A stretch of 64,000 nucleotides of DNA, from contig CAKKNE010000006.1 of NCBI GenBank assembly GCA_918797485.1, positions 62,001-126,000 on the forward strand, written 5' to 3'. The notes under the pieces are model-generated. The model saw only the letters and a program-made list of their open reading frames with translations. It was not told the origin of the DNA and did not search any database. The position numbers were made by a program, and so were the translations under genes. This document shows positions 51,661-60,788 of this stretch, piece by piece; within the stretch, counting starts at the first letter, position 1; every line of letters begins with the position of its first letter. Source of the DNA: Pelagomonas calceolata (taxonomy: Eukaryota > Sar > Pelagophyceae > Pelagomonadales > Pelagomonadaceae).

Positions 51661-53112
51661 TCAAAAATCCGGGAACCCGTTGTCGCGAGGCACGGGAACC
51701 GGTACAGGAGGCGCGGGCGGCGGCGCCGCGAAGTCGTCGCCCATGGCCGCCTCGGGCGTCGACGCGGCGACGAAGGCGACGGGCCCGGCGTCCGGCGGCG
51801 GCACGGCACCGTAGCGCCCGCCTCCTATTGCGCCGACGCCCGCGCGGTCGTTCTTCGGCTTGAGATTATCCCAGATGCGCGGCGACTCCGGCGGCGCCGA
51901 GGGGTCGGGCTTCGGCTTGCAGTAGAAGGTCCGCCGCCGGTCGTCGACAAACACGCCGAGGGCGCGCAGTTCGTCCCTCAATTCATCCGCTCGCCCGAAG
52001 TCGCGGCAGCGCTTCGCCCGGATCCGCGCGGCCAGAAGCGCGTCGATGGCCTGGATGTCGTCGCGGTCGCAGCCGTCCTCCTCCCTTTTATAGTCGTGCG
52101 CGTTCTCATCCTCGACTCGTTTTCGTGGCTCCCGTGCCGGTTTTGTCGAGAACCGGAACGTGCACGCGTCGTCGTCGAGCACCAACCTACACCCGCAGCG
52201 CGCCGCCACGGCGTCGAGCTCGTCGCGGATCGCTCTAGCCGACGACCAGTCGCGGTGGCGCACAGCGCGCTGCCTCGCTTGTAGTCTTTGTACTAATTGC
52301 TCGTAGTCGTGCGGCGCCAAGGCGATATTGCTATCGTCTTCCACGGACCTTGAATAAACCTTCTCGGGCTTCACGGTTCGGGGCGGCCGCACCTCATACG
52401 TCCGCGCGCGATCGTCCACAAAAACCCCGGCATCTCTCAATAATTGTTGCACGCGGTCCGCCGCATCATAATCCCGCTTCTTCTTCGCCATCATGCGCTG
52501 GAAGAGCAAATCATCCAACTGCGCCTGCTCCGGCGCGTTGACGACCACAGTACCATCATCTTCCCGTCGGTAGTCGTGCGTCGTCGGCTCTTCCCGCTTT
52601 TGTCGAGGCGGCCGAATTTCATACGTCCGCGCGCGGTCGTCCACGAACACGCCGGCTTCGCGCAGCATCTGTTGTACTTGATCGGCCGCGTCATAATCTC
52701 GCTTCTTCTTGGCCGTCATTCTTTGGAAGAGGAGGTCGTCGAGCTGCGCTTGATCCTCAACGGTCATCTGCACCGTACCGTCGTCCACCCTCTGATAATC
52801 GTGCGTCGTCGGCGCGCGCGGCAAGATTCTATAGGTGTTTTCAGTGTCATTAACAGCGACTCCGGCTTCCCGCAACTGCTTGCGCAGGTCGTCGGCGCGC
52901 TGGAAGGCGCGGTCTCGTCGACACAGCACCCTCTCAAAAATCAACGCGTGTAATGATAATGCGTCGGTCTCGTTGATAACAACGGAGCCGTCGTCCGCTC
53001 TCCGATAGCCGTGGGCTAGCTCGAGGGCCGCGGGGCCCTGCTGCGCGGTAGCGTTTAACGCTGCGGCGCGCATGGTCGCGGCGGCGTCTGGTTGCGGCGT
53101 GTCTTGCATCAT
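51661..53112 (-). CDS. Tandem helical-hairpin protein resembling the CysRS C-terminus
   Basis: 483 residues, no intron. Five repeats of about 75-85 residues fill residues 35-395. Each has HDY-R-DDGT, then LDDLLFQR-MAKKKRDYDAAD-VQQ-LR and AGVFVDDRARTYE-RPPR. The core (R-x-x-A-x-x-x-RDF-x-x-AD-x-(I/L)R-x-EL-x-x-x-GV-x-(V/L)-x-D) is the helical hairpin known from the C-terminal tail of cysteinyl-tRNA synthetases. Repeats 2 and 3 are almost identical at the protein level (a recent duplication); repeats 1, 4 and 5 are diverged. No synthetase catalytic domain is present. The C-terminal 90 residues are Pro/Ala-rich. A nucleic-acid-binding scaffold is inference. Confidence 0.65.
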   Translation of the reverse strand: MMQDTPQPDAAATMRAAALNATAQQGPAALELAHGYRRADDGSVVINETDALSLHALIFERVLCRRDRAFQRADDLRKQLREAGVAVNDTENTYRILPRAPTTHDYQRVDDGTVQMTVEDQAQLDDLLFQRMTAKKKRDYDAADQVQQMLREAGVFVDDRARTYEIRPPRQKREEPTTHDYRREDDGTVVVNAPEQAQLDDLLFQRMMAKKKRDYDAADRVQQLLRDAGVFVDDRARTYEVRPPRTVKPEKVYSRSVEDDSNIALAPHDYEQLVQRLQARQRAVRHRDWSSARAIRDELDAVAARCGCRLVLDDDACTFRFSTKPAREPRKRVEDENAHDYKREEDGCDRDDIQAIDALLAARIRAKRCRDFGRADELRDELRALGVFVDDRRRTFYCKPKPDPSAPPESPRIWDNLKPKNDRAGVGAIGGGRYGAVPPPDAGPVAFVAASTPEAAMGDDFAAPPPAPPVPVPVPRDNGFPDF

Positions 53113-53821
53113 CTTTTATCGATGCGCAGCGCTGCGGCTGCGTCTTCGTGAGCAGGTACGCGCACAGCGCTGCGTCTTGGGCAGTCTGTGGGATTCGCTT
53201 CGTGGCAGGCGACAGTTTTGCAAAGCCGTTGCCGTCGAGGAATGTGATTAAGGAGATACCAGCTGCGTGCCGTAACACCCAGGGGAGGATGGCGCGAGTT
53301 TGCGTTTCGGCCTCGGCAAAGCTGAGATGCTAGTGTCTTACCGCCGCTAGCCGAGCCAGATTGCGCGCCACGCGTGTGGGCCTTCGAGCAGGTGTGGAGA
53401 CGCGTCGAAGACGTCGTTGGCACGGGAGGAAGACTCGAGTCACAGCCAAGCTCGCCCTGGTCTCCCGCGATTGGCTCACCAAAACTGAGCTCACAAGTGC
53501 TCATACGCGCGTGACGGTCACTCATCGTCACCGCTCTCACCACTACTCGATCACTAGACCGCCGCCGCGCCGCCAGACGTCCAAGATGGTGCAAACCAGA
53601 GTCCAGGGTCAATTCACAGATATGAAAACGCGGCGCGACGGCGACGCCGCGATCCTCCGCGAGCCGCCGGAAAACGCGCGCATCGATCGCGCGCGGCGAC
53701 GGGCGCCACCGGTCCGCGGCCGGGGCGCGCGCGGCGGCGACCCGATCGACCCGGGTCGCCGCGCCGCCGCCGCCGGGACGCCGCCGCCGCGAGATCAACG
53801 CTAAACAAAACGCAGGCCGAC
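53113..53821. other. Intergenic spacer with GCTAG element
   Basis: Divergent spacer between the tandem-hairpin gene and NAC-beta. Apart from the GCTAG element at 53329-53351, the last 250 bp before NAC-beta are open in one frame but look like 5' UTR or shadow coding; no gene is called. Confidence 0.4.
53329..53351. promoter_or_regulatory. GCTAG palindromic element between divergent genes
   Basis: GCTAGTGTCTTAC, CGC, CGCTAGC, between the tandem-hairpin gene (start 53112) and the NAC-beta gene (start 53822). One of the copies closest to the consensus. Confidence 0.7.
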
Positions 53822-54343
53822 ATGGCCGCCGCCCGCGCGAAGATGATCGCGCGCCGCTTCGGCGGCAAGGACGTTTCGAAGACCGGCGGCAAGGGCTCGA
53901 TGCGCCGCAAGAAGAAGACGGTCCACAAGACGGCTCAGAGTGATGATAAAAGGATTGGCGCGACGCTCAAGAAGTTGGGGGTCAGCGACATCCCGGGCAT
54001 CGAAGAGGTCAACGTGTTTAAGCGCGACGGTTCAGTGGTGCACTTCAAGCACAACGTCAAGTTGCAAGCCTCGACGGGCGCGAACACGTACGTCATCACG
54101 GGCAAGCACGACGAGAAGTCGATTCAGGACCTCATGCCCGGCATCCTGCCGCACTTGGGCCCCGAGCTCGCGCAGCAGTTGCAGGGCGGCATGGGCCTGG
54201 GCGGGGGCGGCGGCGGCATGAGCGCGCCGCCGCCGTCGGACGAGCTCGGCCTGCCGTCGGACTCGGACGATAGTGACGAGGGCTCGGACAGCGAGGACGA
54301 CGTGCCCGAGCTCGTCGAGAACTTCGACGAGGCCCAGAAGTAG
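53822..54343 (+). CDS. BTF3: Nascent polypeptide-associated complex subunit beta (BTF3)
   Basis: 173 residues, usual length. The N-terminal ribosome-binding part has RRKKKTVHKTA (the conserved R-R-K-x-K-x-x-H/K motif). The NAC domain (about 40-105) reads LKKLGVSDIPGIEEVNVFKR, then VVHFKHNVKLQASTGANTYV. After a Gly-rich hinge, the acidic tail ends DVPELVENFDEAQK, the standard NAC-beta C-terminus. It binds nascent chains at the ribosome exit together with NAC-alpha. Confidence 0.95.
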   Translation: MAAARAKMIARRFGGKDVSKTGGKGSMRRKKKTVHKTAQSDDKRIGATLKKLGVSDIPGIEEVNVFKRDGSVVHFKHNVKLQASTGANTYVITGKHDEKSIQDLMPGILPHLGPELAQQLQGGMGLGGGGGGMSAPPPSDELGLPSDSDDSDEGSDSEDDVPELVENFDEAQK

Positions 54344-54600
54344 GTTTGTGGGCGGGCGTAACTTCTCCTTCCTCTCTAGTCTTTCGACGGCGTGCGGGTA
54401 TGCGCGCTACGATGCGCGTCTGGTGTCTGGCCTGCTCCCCCCCGCCGTCGTCGCCTCCGAGCTAACACTCGGGGCGACGGCGTATGAGGGCCATTGAGGG
54501 CGTGCGGTCACGCAGGCCCCGCGTCGGCTCCGCGGCTAGGCGGCCTAGTTCTAAGCAAAGCAAGAAGCAAAAAAAAGTCTCAAACTTGAACAGGTTAGTA

Positions 54601-56454
54601 CTAAGAGGCGGCGGGCGCCGGCGCCGGCTCGGCCTCGACCGGCGCGGCGCCCGCGGGCGCCGGCGGCCCGCGAGCCTGGGCCTGGGCCGCGACCTGCGCA
54701 AAATAGGCCGCCATCATCTGCGCCGCCGCCGGGTTCACGGGCGGCGGCGCGCCGACAGGTAAAAGCGGCGCGGGCGCCGGCGGCGCGTAGGGCGACGAGT
54801 AGCCCGGCTGCCGCCCGAAGAGCTGCTGCTGTTGCAATAAAAGGAGCTGCTGCGGAGTTAATGACGGCGCCGGCGCGGCCGCCGGCCGTGCCGCCGCCGC
54901 CGCGGCCAGCAGCTGCGACCGCTGCTCGGGCGTGAGGTCCGCGCCGTTGTTTTCATGATTCTGGCGGTGACGCAATAAGGCGAGCTTGTAGGAGTAGTTC
55001 GCGACATACGGCATGCACTGCGCCAATAACTGCTGCTGGCGCTGCTTCGCCTGGAGCGCGGCCTGCGCATCCAAAGCGCCGGGCGCCTCGCCGGCCTTCT
55101 TGCGCGCTTTGGTGCGCTTTCGGGGAGGCGGCTTGTGCTTCGCGTCCTCCGCTTCCCGTTTTCTGGCGGTGGCGGCGGCCTGGGCAATAGCAGCGACGTC
55201 GAGCAACCCGTGGGCGTTCAACTGCTGCATCACGGCCATGCAGTCGAAGGCCAGTTCGATCCTATGTAATTTGGTAGAACCTTCGTCTTCGCGAAACCTC
55301 GCTTTCAACATGCCACTGACCGAGACTTCGGACGGGAAGCCCACCCTTCTGAGTCCCGACGTCTCGAAGCGCCACGCGCACATCAATAACGGTCCGGCGA
55401 CCAAGATCTCGCGCGCATTGCACGCGTAGACGACTTTTATGGACGAGAACGCATTCGCATTCAAATCCTCAGACACGCACGCGAGCTGCTCCTTCGCGGC
55501 GTGCACGACGGCTCGCGCCTTCGCCGTGTCGTCCGAACCTTCGAGAGCCTTTGACGCTTCGTCTTGCGCCTTCTGGACCCTTACTTGTCGCGCCTTCGCG
55601 TCCAATTGCTTCAGCCGCCAGCATCTTGCTCGGATCATCTCCGCCAGGGCGCCTATCGACTTCGTGTCGTCGAGCAACTGCTCCAATCCGGTAATACGCT
55701 GCGTGTTGGGCGTCACCGCAGTACCGAACGCCACTCTATAGGGTTCCCGCGGCAACAGTAGTTGGAAGTCGTCCGCGACGAGATCGCGCCACTTCTCCTC
55801 GTTCACCTCCGTCGCGGAGCGGTACTTGAGGAAGTTCAGAATGAGAGCTCGTCTCAGCGAAGCCTCATGGACATCAGTCGTGTCCAACTCGACTTTCCTC
55901 TTGGTGGAAGCCTTCTTCTTCGGCGGCAAATCTTCTTCATTTGTGGAGTCGCCGTGGTGCTGCTTGAGGAAGTCGACGTACATCTTCTTGCGCCGCTGCG
56001 CGGACTGCATGCCTTCCCGTCGTCGCGATAGAGCCTCCGCGGCTCGTAAGTCCTCTTCATCGATGTCGGGCGTCTTTTTGCGTCGACGACCTTTCCTGGC
56101 TTCGGCCGTCTGGCCTCGCGTCCGTCTCCGCTCGGCCTCGGCGCCGACGGGTCGCGTCCGTTTCCGTACGGTAGCCAGCACGTCCTCGAGCGACTTGCTC
56201 CCGCCCTCCTTCCACGTCCCCAAGGAAGCCTGGAACAGCCCGTCGGAATCTAGACCGGCACTCCCAATCCCGTCGAAGCTAAACCCGGGCACGTTCATCT
56301 GCGGCGGGCCGTCCTCGTTAAACTGGAAGTTCTCGACACTATCCATCATGAAGGGGTGGATGAGCTCATCAAACGAACCCGAGGCCATGCCGCGCGGCGC
56401 GTTTGACGGAGGGGCTGGTGCGGGCTTCGGTGCGGGCGCTGGTGCTTCGGCCAT
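54601..56454 (-). CDS. Nuclear protein with SnoaL/NTF2-like domain, possible bZIP-type regulator
   Basis: 617 residues, no intron. A Pro/Ala-rich N-terminus leads to a basic region (about 95-175): RRRTRGQTAEARKGRRRKKT, then ALSRRREGMQSAQRRKKMYV, which could be a DNA-binding basic segment before a helix. Residues about 200-430 look like an NTF2/SnoaL-like cone: LRRALILNFLKYRSATEVNE, then VSVSGMLKARFREDEGSTKL and HRIELAFDCMAVMQQL, a combination I associate with stramenopile regulators. The C-terminus is Gln- and Ala/Pro-rich (QQLLLLQQQQLF), like an activation domain. Role as a transcription regulator is inference. Confidence 0.55.
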   Translation of the reverse strand: MAEAPAPAPKPAPAPPSNAPRGMASGSFDELIHPFMMDSVENFQFNEDGPPQMNVPGFSFDGIGSAGLDSDGLFQASLGTWKEGGSKSLEDVLATVRKRTRPVGAEAERRRTRGQTAEARKGRRRKKTPDIDEEDLRAAEALSRRREGMQSAQRRKKMYVDFLKQHHGDSTNEEDLPPKKKASTKRKVELDTTDVHEASLRRALILNFLKYRSATEVNEEKWRDLVADDFQLLLPREPYRVAFGTAVTPNTQRITGLEQLLDDTKSIGALAEMIRARCWRLKQLDAKARQVRVQKAQDEASKALEGSDDTAKARAVVHAAKEQLACVSEDLNANAFSSIKVVYACNAREILVAGPLLMCAWRFETSGLRRVGFPSEVSVSGMLKARFREDEGSTKLHRIELAFDCMAVMQQLNAHGLLDVAAIAQAAATARKREAEDAKHKPPPRKRTKARKKAGEAPGALDAQAALQAKQRQQQLLAQCMPYVANYSYKLALLRHRQNHENNGADLTPEQRSQLLAAAAAARPAAAPAPSLTPQQLLLLQQQQLFGRQPGYSSPYAPPAPAPLLPVGAPPPVNPAAAQMMAAYFAQVAAQAQARGPPAPAGAAPVEAEPAPAPAAS

Positions 56455-57566
56455 GGTTCTTTGATGATGTCAAGCAAGAGAATCCCCGGCCCACGGCACG
56501 AGGCCTCTATGATGGTTTTTGCCTTCCCCTGGCTGGGGGGGCTGCCCTTGGCTTTTTTGCGGGCGCGGGGCCGCTCGGTGTGGCGGCTACCGCTTCTGTG
56601 CGTTCGTAGTGATGTGTCGCGCCGCGCTGCGTCGTGTGCGCGCGTCTCGCGCGTGCTTTTATTGGCGTCTCTGTTGCGCTCGCGGCCCATGGGCCCAGCT
56701 CTCAATTATTGTGCGCGGGCTCCGCGCGGAGGGCTGGTTGGGCGTCGCCGGAGACGTGTCTTACGGTCCGTCGTCGGCGATTGGGACGTGTGGGGGCGCG
56801 ATGGTGGCGTTTTGGGGCCAAAATGTCACAAAAGGGCAATTTTTTGTTCGCGCTCGCAGGATGACGTCTCTGGGCACGCGGAGGGCTCTCTTTTGGCCGA
56901 GGGATCAGAAAAAAAAGGTGCCGCTCGTAGTAGGGGGGTTAATCGCGAGCTGGACTGAGCTCATTCAAGGCTGTAATTGCGACAGGATGAGGGGTGCTGG
57001 AGCAGCGTCTGATGCCGATTGGGGACCACCTTCGATGGCTTGCTCGCGCTGGCAAGCGAGAGCCCGCAAAAAACGGCGGCCTGAAGCGATATCTAAGCAT
57101 AGCTGCTCTATCACGCGAAGCCGTCAGCCGTCGGCGGAGCGCGAGAACGGCCGCCCTGGGCCGCGCACGTGCTGGCGGCTGGCTGCGCGGCGCAGCAGCC
57201 GAGAAGTGTGCGGCTGGAAGCTCGCAGAGGCCCGAAAGCATTCGGCCTCGGCGCTCGCGCCGCACGCCTCTCTTGCTCGCTGCCCGCCGCCGTCCCGCCC
57301 GCGGCCGCGCGCGCTCCGGCGGCTGACGGCGGCGGCATGGCAGCGTGAGCGATGCGCCGGGTGCTCGATGGCTCGAAATCACTCGGCCCTCGGCGCTCGG
57401 CCGCTCGCAACACTCTTGCTCTGCTCGCTCGCCGCACGCCGTCGGGCCGCCGGCCGGCCGCCGCGGACGCCGCGCACGCGCGCAACGCGCACACACATCC
57501 GCGCGAGAGAGAGAGAGTCCGCGCGCGAAACGCTCACAAAAAACGAACGCAGTGCTTCTCGCCCTG
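56455..57566. other. Long intergenic spacer
   Basis: 1.1 kb between divergent genes. Several open frames cross it, but their composition (Arg/Cys-rich, no recognisable domain) looks like noise. A T-rich/AG-rich stretch lies at 56810-56940 and a GA repeat at 57505-57520. There is no GCTAG element and no RNA gene recognised. Confidence 0.4.
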
Positions 57567-58109
57567 ATGCTCGCGCCCCTGGCGGCGGCGCTCCAGCCGA
57601 CGCTGCCGACGAGCACGCGCGCCGCGCGGCCGTCGACGGCGCTCCAGATGGTCTACGGCAAGACGCGCGCGTCTTCACGAAAGTTCGTGCCGGCGGTCTC
57701 GCAGAGCGAGCTGAGCCCCGGCAAGGCCGTGAGCGGCATCTGCGCGGGCCTCGACATCTGCGTCGCCGTCGACACGGACGGCTCCGTCTACGCCCTCGGC
57801 AACAAATCGCCGGTCCTCGGCACGCCCATGGCCGCGGGCCGCGTCGCCGGCGGCGAGATCAAGGACCCCCTCACGGGCACGTCTTTCTCGGTGAAGAGCG
57901 GCCAGGTCGTCGGGCCCTGGTGCCCGAACTTCCCGTTCAACTTCCTCTTTTCGGTCATCGAGCCCCAGGGCCTGCCCGTGTTCAAGTGCAAGACGGGCGG
58001 CGGCGCCGTCCAGGTCGAGGTCGACGTCAACGCCAAGACCAACTTCGAGTCGGGCTACTGGAAGGGTATTCTGGATGCCCAGGGCAAGACCGACGGCGGC
58101 TACTACTGA
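57567..58109 (+). CDS. Plastid-type Rieske-fold protein without Fe-S ligands
   Basis: 180 residues from the ATG at 57567. The N-terminus, MLAPLAAALQPTLPTSTRAA, is a short signal-plus-transit-like region. The domain (about 45-115) follows a Rieske ferredoxin: ICVAVDTDGSVYALGNKSPV, then IKDPLTGTSFSVKSGQVVGP and WCPN. In Rieske proteins the two ligand motifs are C-x-H and C-P-x-H-G-x-x-F; here they read ALGNKSP and DPLTGTSFSV, so no [2Fe-2S] cluster is expected. The C-terminus is QGLPVFKCKTGGGAVQVEVD. A structural thylakoid or electron-transport accessory role is inference. The hydrophobic codons just upstream of the ATG suggest a missed 5' exon could complete the signal peptide. Confidence 0.65.
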   Translation: MLAPLAAALQPTLPTSTRAARPSTALQMVYGKTRASSRKFVPAVSQSELSPGKAVSGICAGLDICVAVDTDGSVYALGNKSPVLGTPMAAGRVAGGEIKDPLTGTSFSVKSGQVVGPWCPNFPFNFLFSVIEPQGLPVFKCKTGGGAVQVEVDVNAKTNFESGYWKGILDAQGKTDGGYY

Positions 58110-58401
58110 GCGCTTGGTTGCGAAGTTGTTTCCGTTTGTCCGTTTGGGCGTGGTGACGCGGTTTATACGGGGCGCGTGTCCGCGTAAAGGTGCCTATCTC
58201 TACTTAGTGCGTGTTTTTTGTTGCGGCGCCAGGACTCATGGGCGAGCCTAGCTTTCTTCCCCGCGGCCAGCAACCATGCATCGTCTACCGAGCGAATCGC
58301 GGCGCAGGCTTCAGGCCCCGGGAACCAATACTTGCTAAAGAAAGGATTTACTAGACCTGATAGTCCGGGTCGATGACGGCGATGGCGGCGGGCGGTGAGA
58401 A

Positions 58402-58980
58402 TCATACTCTCTCCTGCATCCTCTTCATTTCTGTGTGCTTCCTCATGGCCGGGCTCCTCATTTCTGCGGCAACAAAATTTTCTTCGGCCTTCTCTGCGTC
58501 TTCCCCCGCACCGAACAGGATCGCGCCCATGACCAAGGCGCCGAAACAGAGGATCGCCGTCGCGTTGACCTTTTGCCACGTCGCGAGCACCTTGCACCCG
58601 CCGGCGCCGACCCGGTCGCTCTTCTTGCCATACGCCAGATCTACGCCCCATAGATGGACGCCAAACTCGAAGAACTGGTCCAGTTTAATGAGGACCTTAC
58701 ACAGTTTTAGCGCTGGTTTGCTTTCCTTTCTGGCAGCTATGACGACGCCGACTTGGCAAATTAGGCCAAACACAATCCCGCCCAACATAAGAGCATACCA
58801 CAACCGGAGATCCTTGTCGCAGTTTTCCGCCATGTCGTAGCCGGCCCAGAGCCCGAACCAAACCGCACCCATTACCAATTCCATGATTAGAGTACACTGC
58901 GCAACAGCCACAGGCGACGGCTCCTCGGCGTTCCTACCCAACCTCTCTGAGCCCTGGCGGACGAGGAAGCGCGACGACAT
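58402..58980 (-). CDS. Multi-pass membrane protein of unknown function
   Basis: 192 residues. Three clear membrane helices: LIMELVMGAVWFGLWAGYDM, then LWYALMLGGIVFGLICQVGV, and AILCFGALVMGAILFGAG. An amphipathic region between the second and third has KLDQFFEFGVHLWGVDLAYG. Cytosolic-type tails are charged. No family recognised. It shares the divergent spacer at 58981-59302, with a GCTAG element, with the E2 gene. Confidence 0.65.
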   Translation of the reverse strand: MSSRFLVRQGSERLGRNAEEPSPVAVAQCTLIMELVMGAVWFGLWAGYDMAENCDKDLRLWYALMLGGIVFGLICQVGVVIAARKESKPALKLCKVLIKLDQFFEFGVHLWGVDLAYGKKSDRVGAGGCKVLATWQKVNATAILCFGALVMGAILFGAGEDAEKAEENFVAAEMRSPAMRKHTEMKRMQERV

Positions 58981-59092
58981 CTTGGTTGGGGCTGTTGCGA
59001 TTGGGATCGAGCTGTATCGGGGGCTGGGGCAGCGTATAGGCAGCGTGAGATCCCAAACAACAGTGAGATCCGCGCAAAATTAATCCTGCCGG

Positions 59093-59116
59093 CCTAGCGG
59101 CCTGTAAGGCACTAGC
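59093..59116. promoter_or_regulatory. GCTAG palindromic element between divergent genes
   Basis: CCTAGCG, GCCT, GTAAGGCACTAGC (reverse orientation, two changes), between the membrane protein gene (start 58980) and the E2 gene (start 59303). Confidence 0.6.
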
Positions 59117-59302
59117 AAAGTCAAAGACCGCAAAAACCAGCTGCCTGGGCGCGCTTGTGGCCCATTGACACGTGCAGGAGCTTCTCGACAGCGTCTTGTC
59201 CCGGCTTGATTCGCTGCGGCCATCGGTGAGCCGTCTCCCCGCCCGGGAAGAGCATCTCCAACCGGAGAGCATATTTACAGCCTCCCACTGCACGCACGCT
59301 AG

Positions 59303-60248
59303 ATGGCCTCGCTCCTCAACTGGTTCGGCGCGAGCAAGCCCGCCGCGCCGGCGGCGCCGCCCGGCCGGTGCCTGAAGCGAGTAGCAAGAGATGTGGCGAC
59401 AATCCGACGCGACCACGCGACGAACCTCTTCGCCGAACAAAGGGAGGCCGTGGCGACGACGGTGGACTGCGTCGTCTGTGGCCCGGAGGGCACGCCCTAC
59501 TACGGCGGCCTCTTCCATTTTCGCGTCGAGCACCCGCACAGCTACCCCGTCGAGAACCCGACGTGCACGAACCTGACGACGGGCCAGGGCCGCATCGGCT
59601 TCAACCCGAATTTATACAGGACGGGCAAGGTCTGCATGTCCATCCTCGGCACGTGGGTCGGGCCGGGGTGGAACCCCTCGCATTCTCTCTCGAGCGTGCT
59701 CCTGTCGATCCAGTCGCTGATGAACGACCAGCCCTACTGTGCGCATCTCGGAGTCCCTTCACGCCATCGCCGCGACGTCTGATCGGTGGCGCGCCGTCGA
59801 CCACGCCATGCGCGCAGGCAACGAGCCCGGCCGCGAGGGCGTCGCGCGCGACGACCCCAACAATAAGGCCTACGACGCCTTCCTCAAGTACGCGACGCTC
59901 AAGTTCGCGTGCGTCGACGTCCTGGACCCGGCCAAGGCGACGAGCGCCGAGCCGCTGCCGGCGGCGGCGAAGCGGTTCTGCGCCGAGCGCTTCCTCGAGC
60001 GCTACGACAAGATCATCGAGATGGTCGACGCTGAAATAAAAGCTGGTACGTCCGGCCGGCTCAAAGATCCCTCGCGCGCGTCGGCGCTCGGCCTCGGGCC
60101 GGTGGACTACAAGGGCCTCCGCGTCGATCTAGCGAAGCGGAAGACGGAGGCCGAGAAGCTGCTGGAGGCGGAGGACAACGACGACGACGAGGAGCCCGCG
60201 GTCGAGGCGAAGGAGGAGCCGTCGACGCCGCCGCGGGAAGCGCCGTGA
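59303..60248 (+). CDS. UBE2Z/USE1-like ubiquitin-conjugating enzyme
   Basis: Exons 59303-59738 and 59818-60248 give 288 residues. The UBC domain (about 22-170) has GTPYYGGLFHFRVEHPHSYP, then NPNLYRTGKVCMSILGTW with the catalytic Cys at 111, VGPGWNPSHSLSSVLLSIQS and, across the intron, LMNDQPYCNEPGREG. The string SILGTW-GP-W-P and the NEPG motif are typical of UBE2Z, which pairs with UBA6 to charge ubiquitin or FAT10, rather than of generic E2s. The C-terminal 70 residues are charged and acidic. The N-terminal extension of animal UBE2Z is missing. Confidence 0.85.
59739..59817 (+). mobile_element. Eroded introner-like intron, 79 nt, in E2 gene
   Basis: A GT-AG intron (GTGCGCATCTCGG to CATGCGCGCAG) whose ends are still inversely repeated over about 8 bases (GTGCGCAT / ATGCGCGC). 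The interior, CACGCCATCGCCGCGACGTC, resembles other copies here. No target duplication. Splicing joins DQPY and CNEPG, restoring the conserved motif. Confidence 0.65.
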
Positions 60249-60311
60249 ATGGCGATGTGAGTGATGTAAGAAACTTGAAATACGAGGAGGGGGGGATGCT
60301 TCGAGAGGGGT

Positions 60312-60788
60312 TCACTTCTTTTGGGGGGGGTAAGCCGGCACGTACGCCGGCCCGCCGTACTTGTCGGCGGGGAGCGCCTCCATGAAGGCCGTGAACTTGG
60401 CCGGTCCCGGCTTCGCGTGCCAGTCGAACTTGGCTTCGGCGCGCGGCTCGGCTTCCGGCGCGGGCGCTTCGACGCGCGGCTCGGCGGCCTCGGCCGGAGC
60501 CGCGCTCGGCTCAGCATCCGCGTGCGACTCGACCTCGGCGGTCGCGGGCGAGTCGGCGCGCGGCTCGGCGCCGGCGGGCTCCGGAGCCTCGCTCAGCTCA
60601 GCGTCCGCGCTCGGTTCGGCCTCGGCGGGCGGCGACGCTTCCGCGCTCGGCTCGGCTGGAGCCGCGATCGGCTCGGCGTCCTCGCTTGGCTCGGCCTCGG
60701 CGGGCGCGGGGGAGTGCCAGGCGGCGCCGGCGGCTCTTCGGCGCGCGGCCGCCGCTTCGAGAGCGTCGACGGACTCGCGCGATGACAT
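60312..60788 (-). CDS. Acidic low-complexity protein with conserved C-terminal peptide
   Basis: 158 residues. Most of it is Ala/Pro/Glu repeats (EAEPSADAE-type units, about 12 copies). The last 40 residues differ in composition: KFDWHAKPGPAKFTAFMEAL, then PADKYGGPAYVPAYPP, which looks like a short structured or binding motif. A short helix lies at the N-terminus (VDALEAAAARRRAAGAAWHS). No family recognised. Confidence 0.5.
   Translation of the reverse strand: MSSRESVDALEAAAARRRAAGAAWHSPAPAEAEPSEDAEPIAAPAEPSAEASPPAEAEPSADAELSEAPEPAGAEPRADSPATAEVESHADAEPSAAPAEAAEPRVEAPAPEAEPRAEAKFDWHAKPGPAKFTAFMEALPADKYGGPAYVPAYPPQKK

Noticed and set aside
57505-57520. GA-repeat as a functional promoter element
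   Set aside because: Only about eight dinucleotides in a GC-rich spacer; no support for function.
56519-58156. 545-codon plus-strand frame spanning the 56.5-58.1 kb spacer and the Rieske-fold gene
   Set aside because: It reads the Rieske-fold gene out of frame and gives Arg-rich noise upstream.
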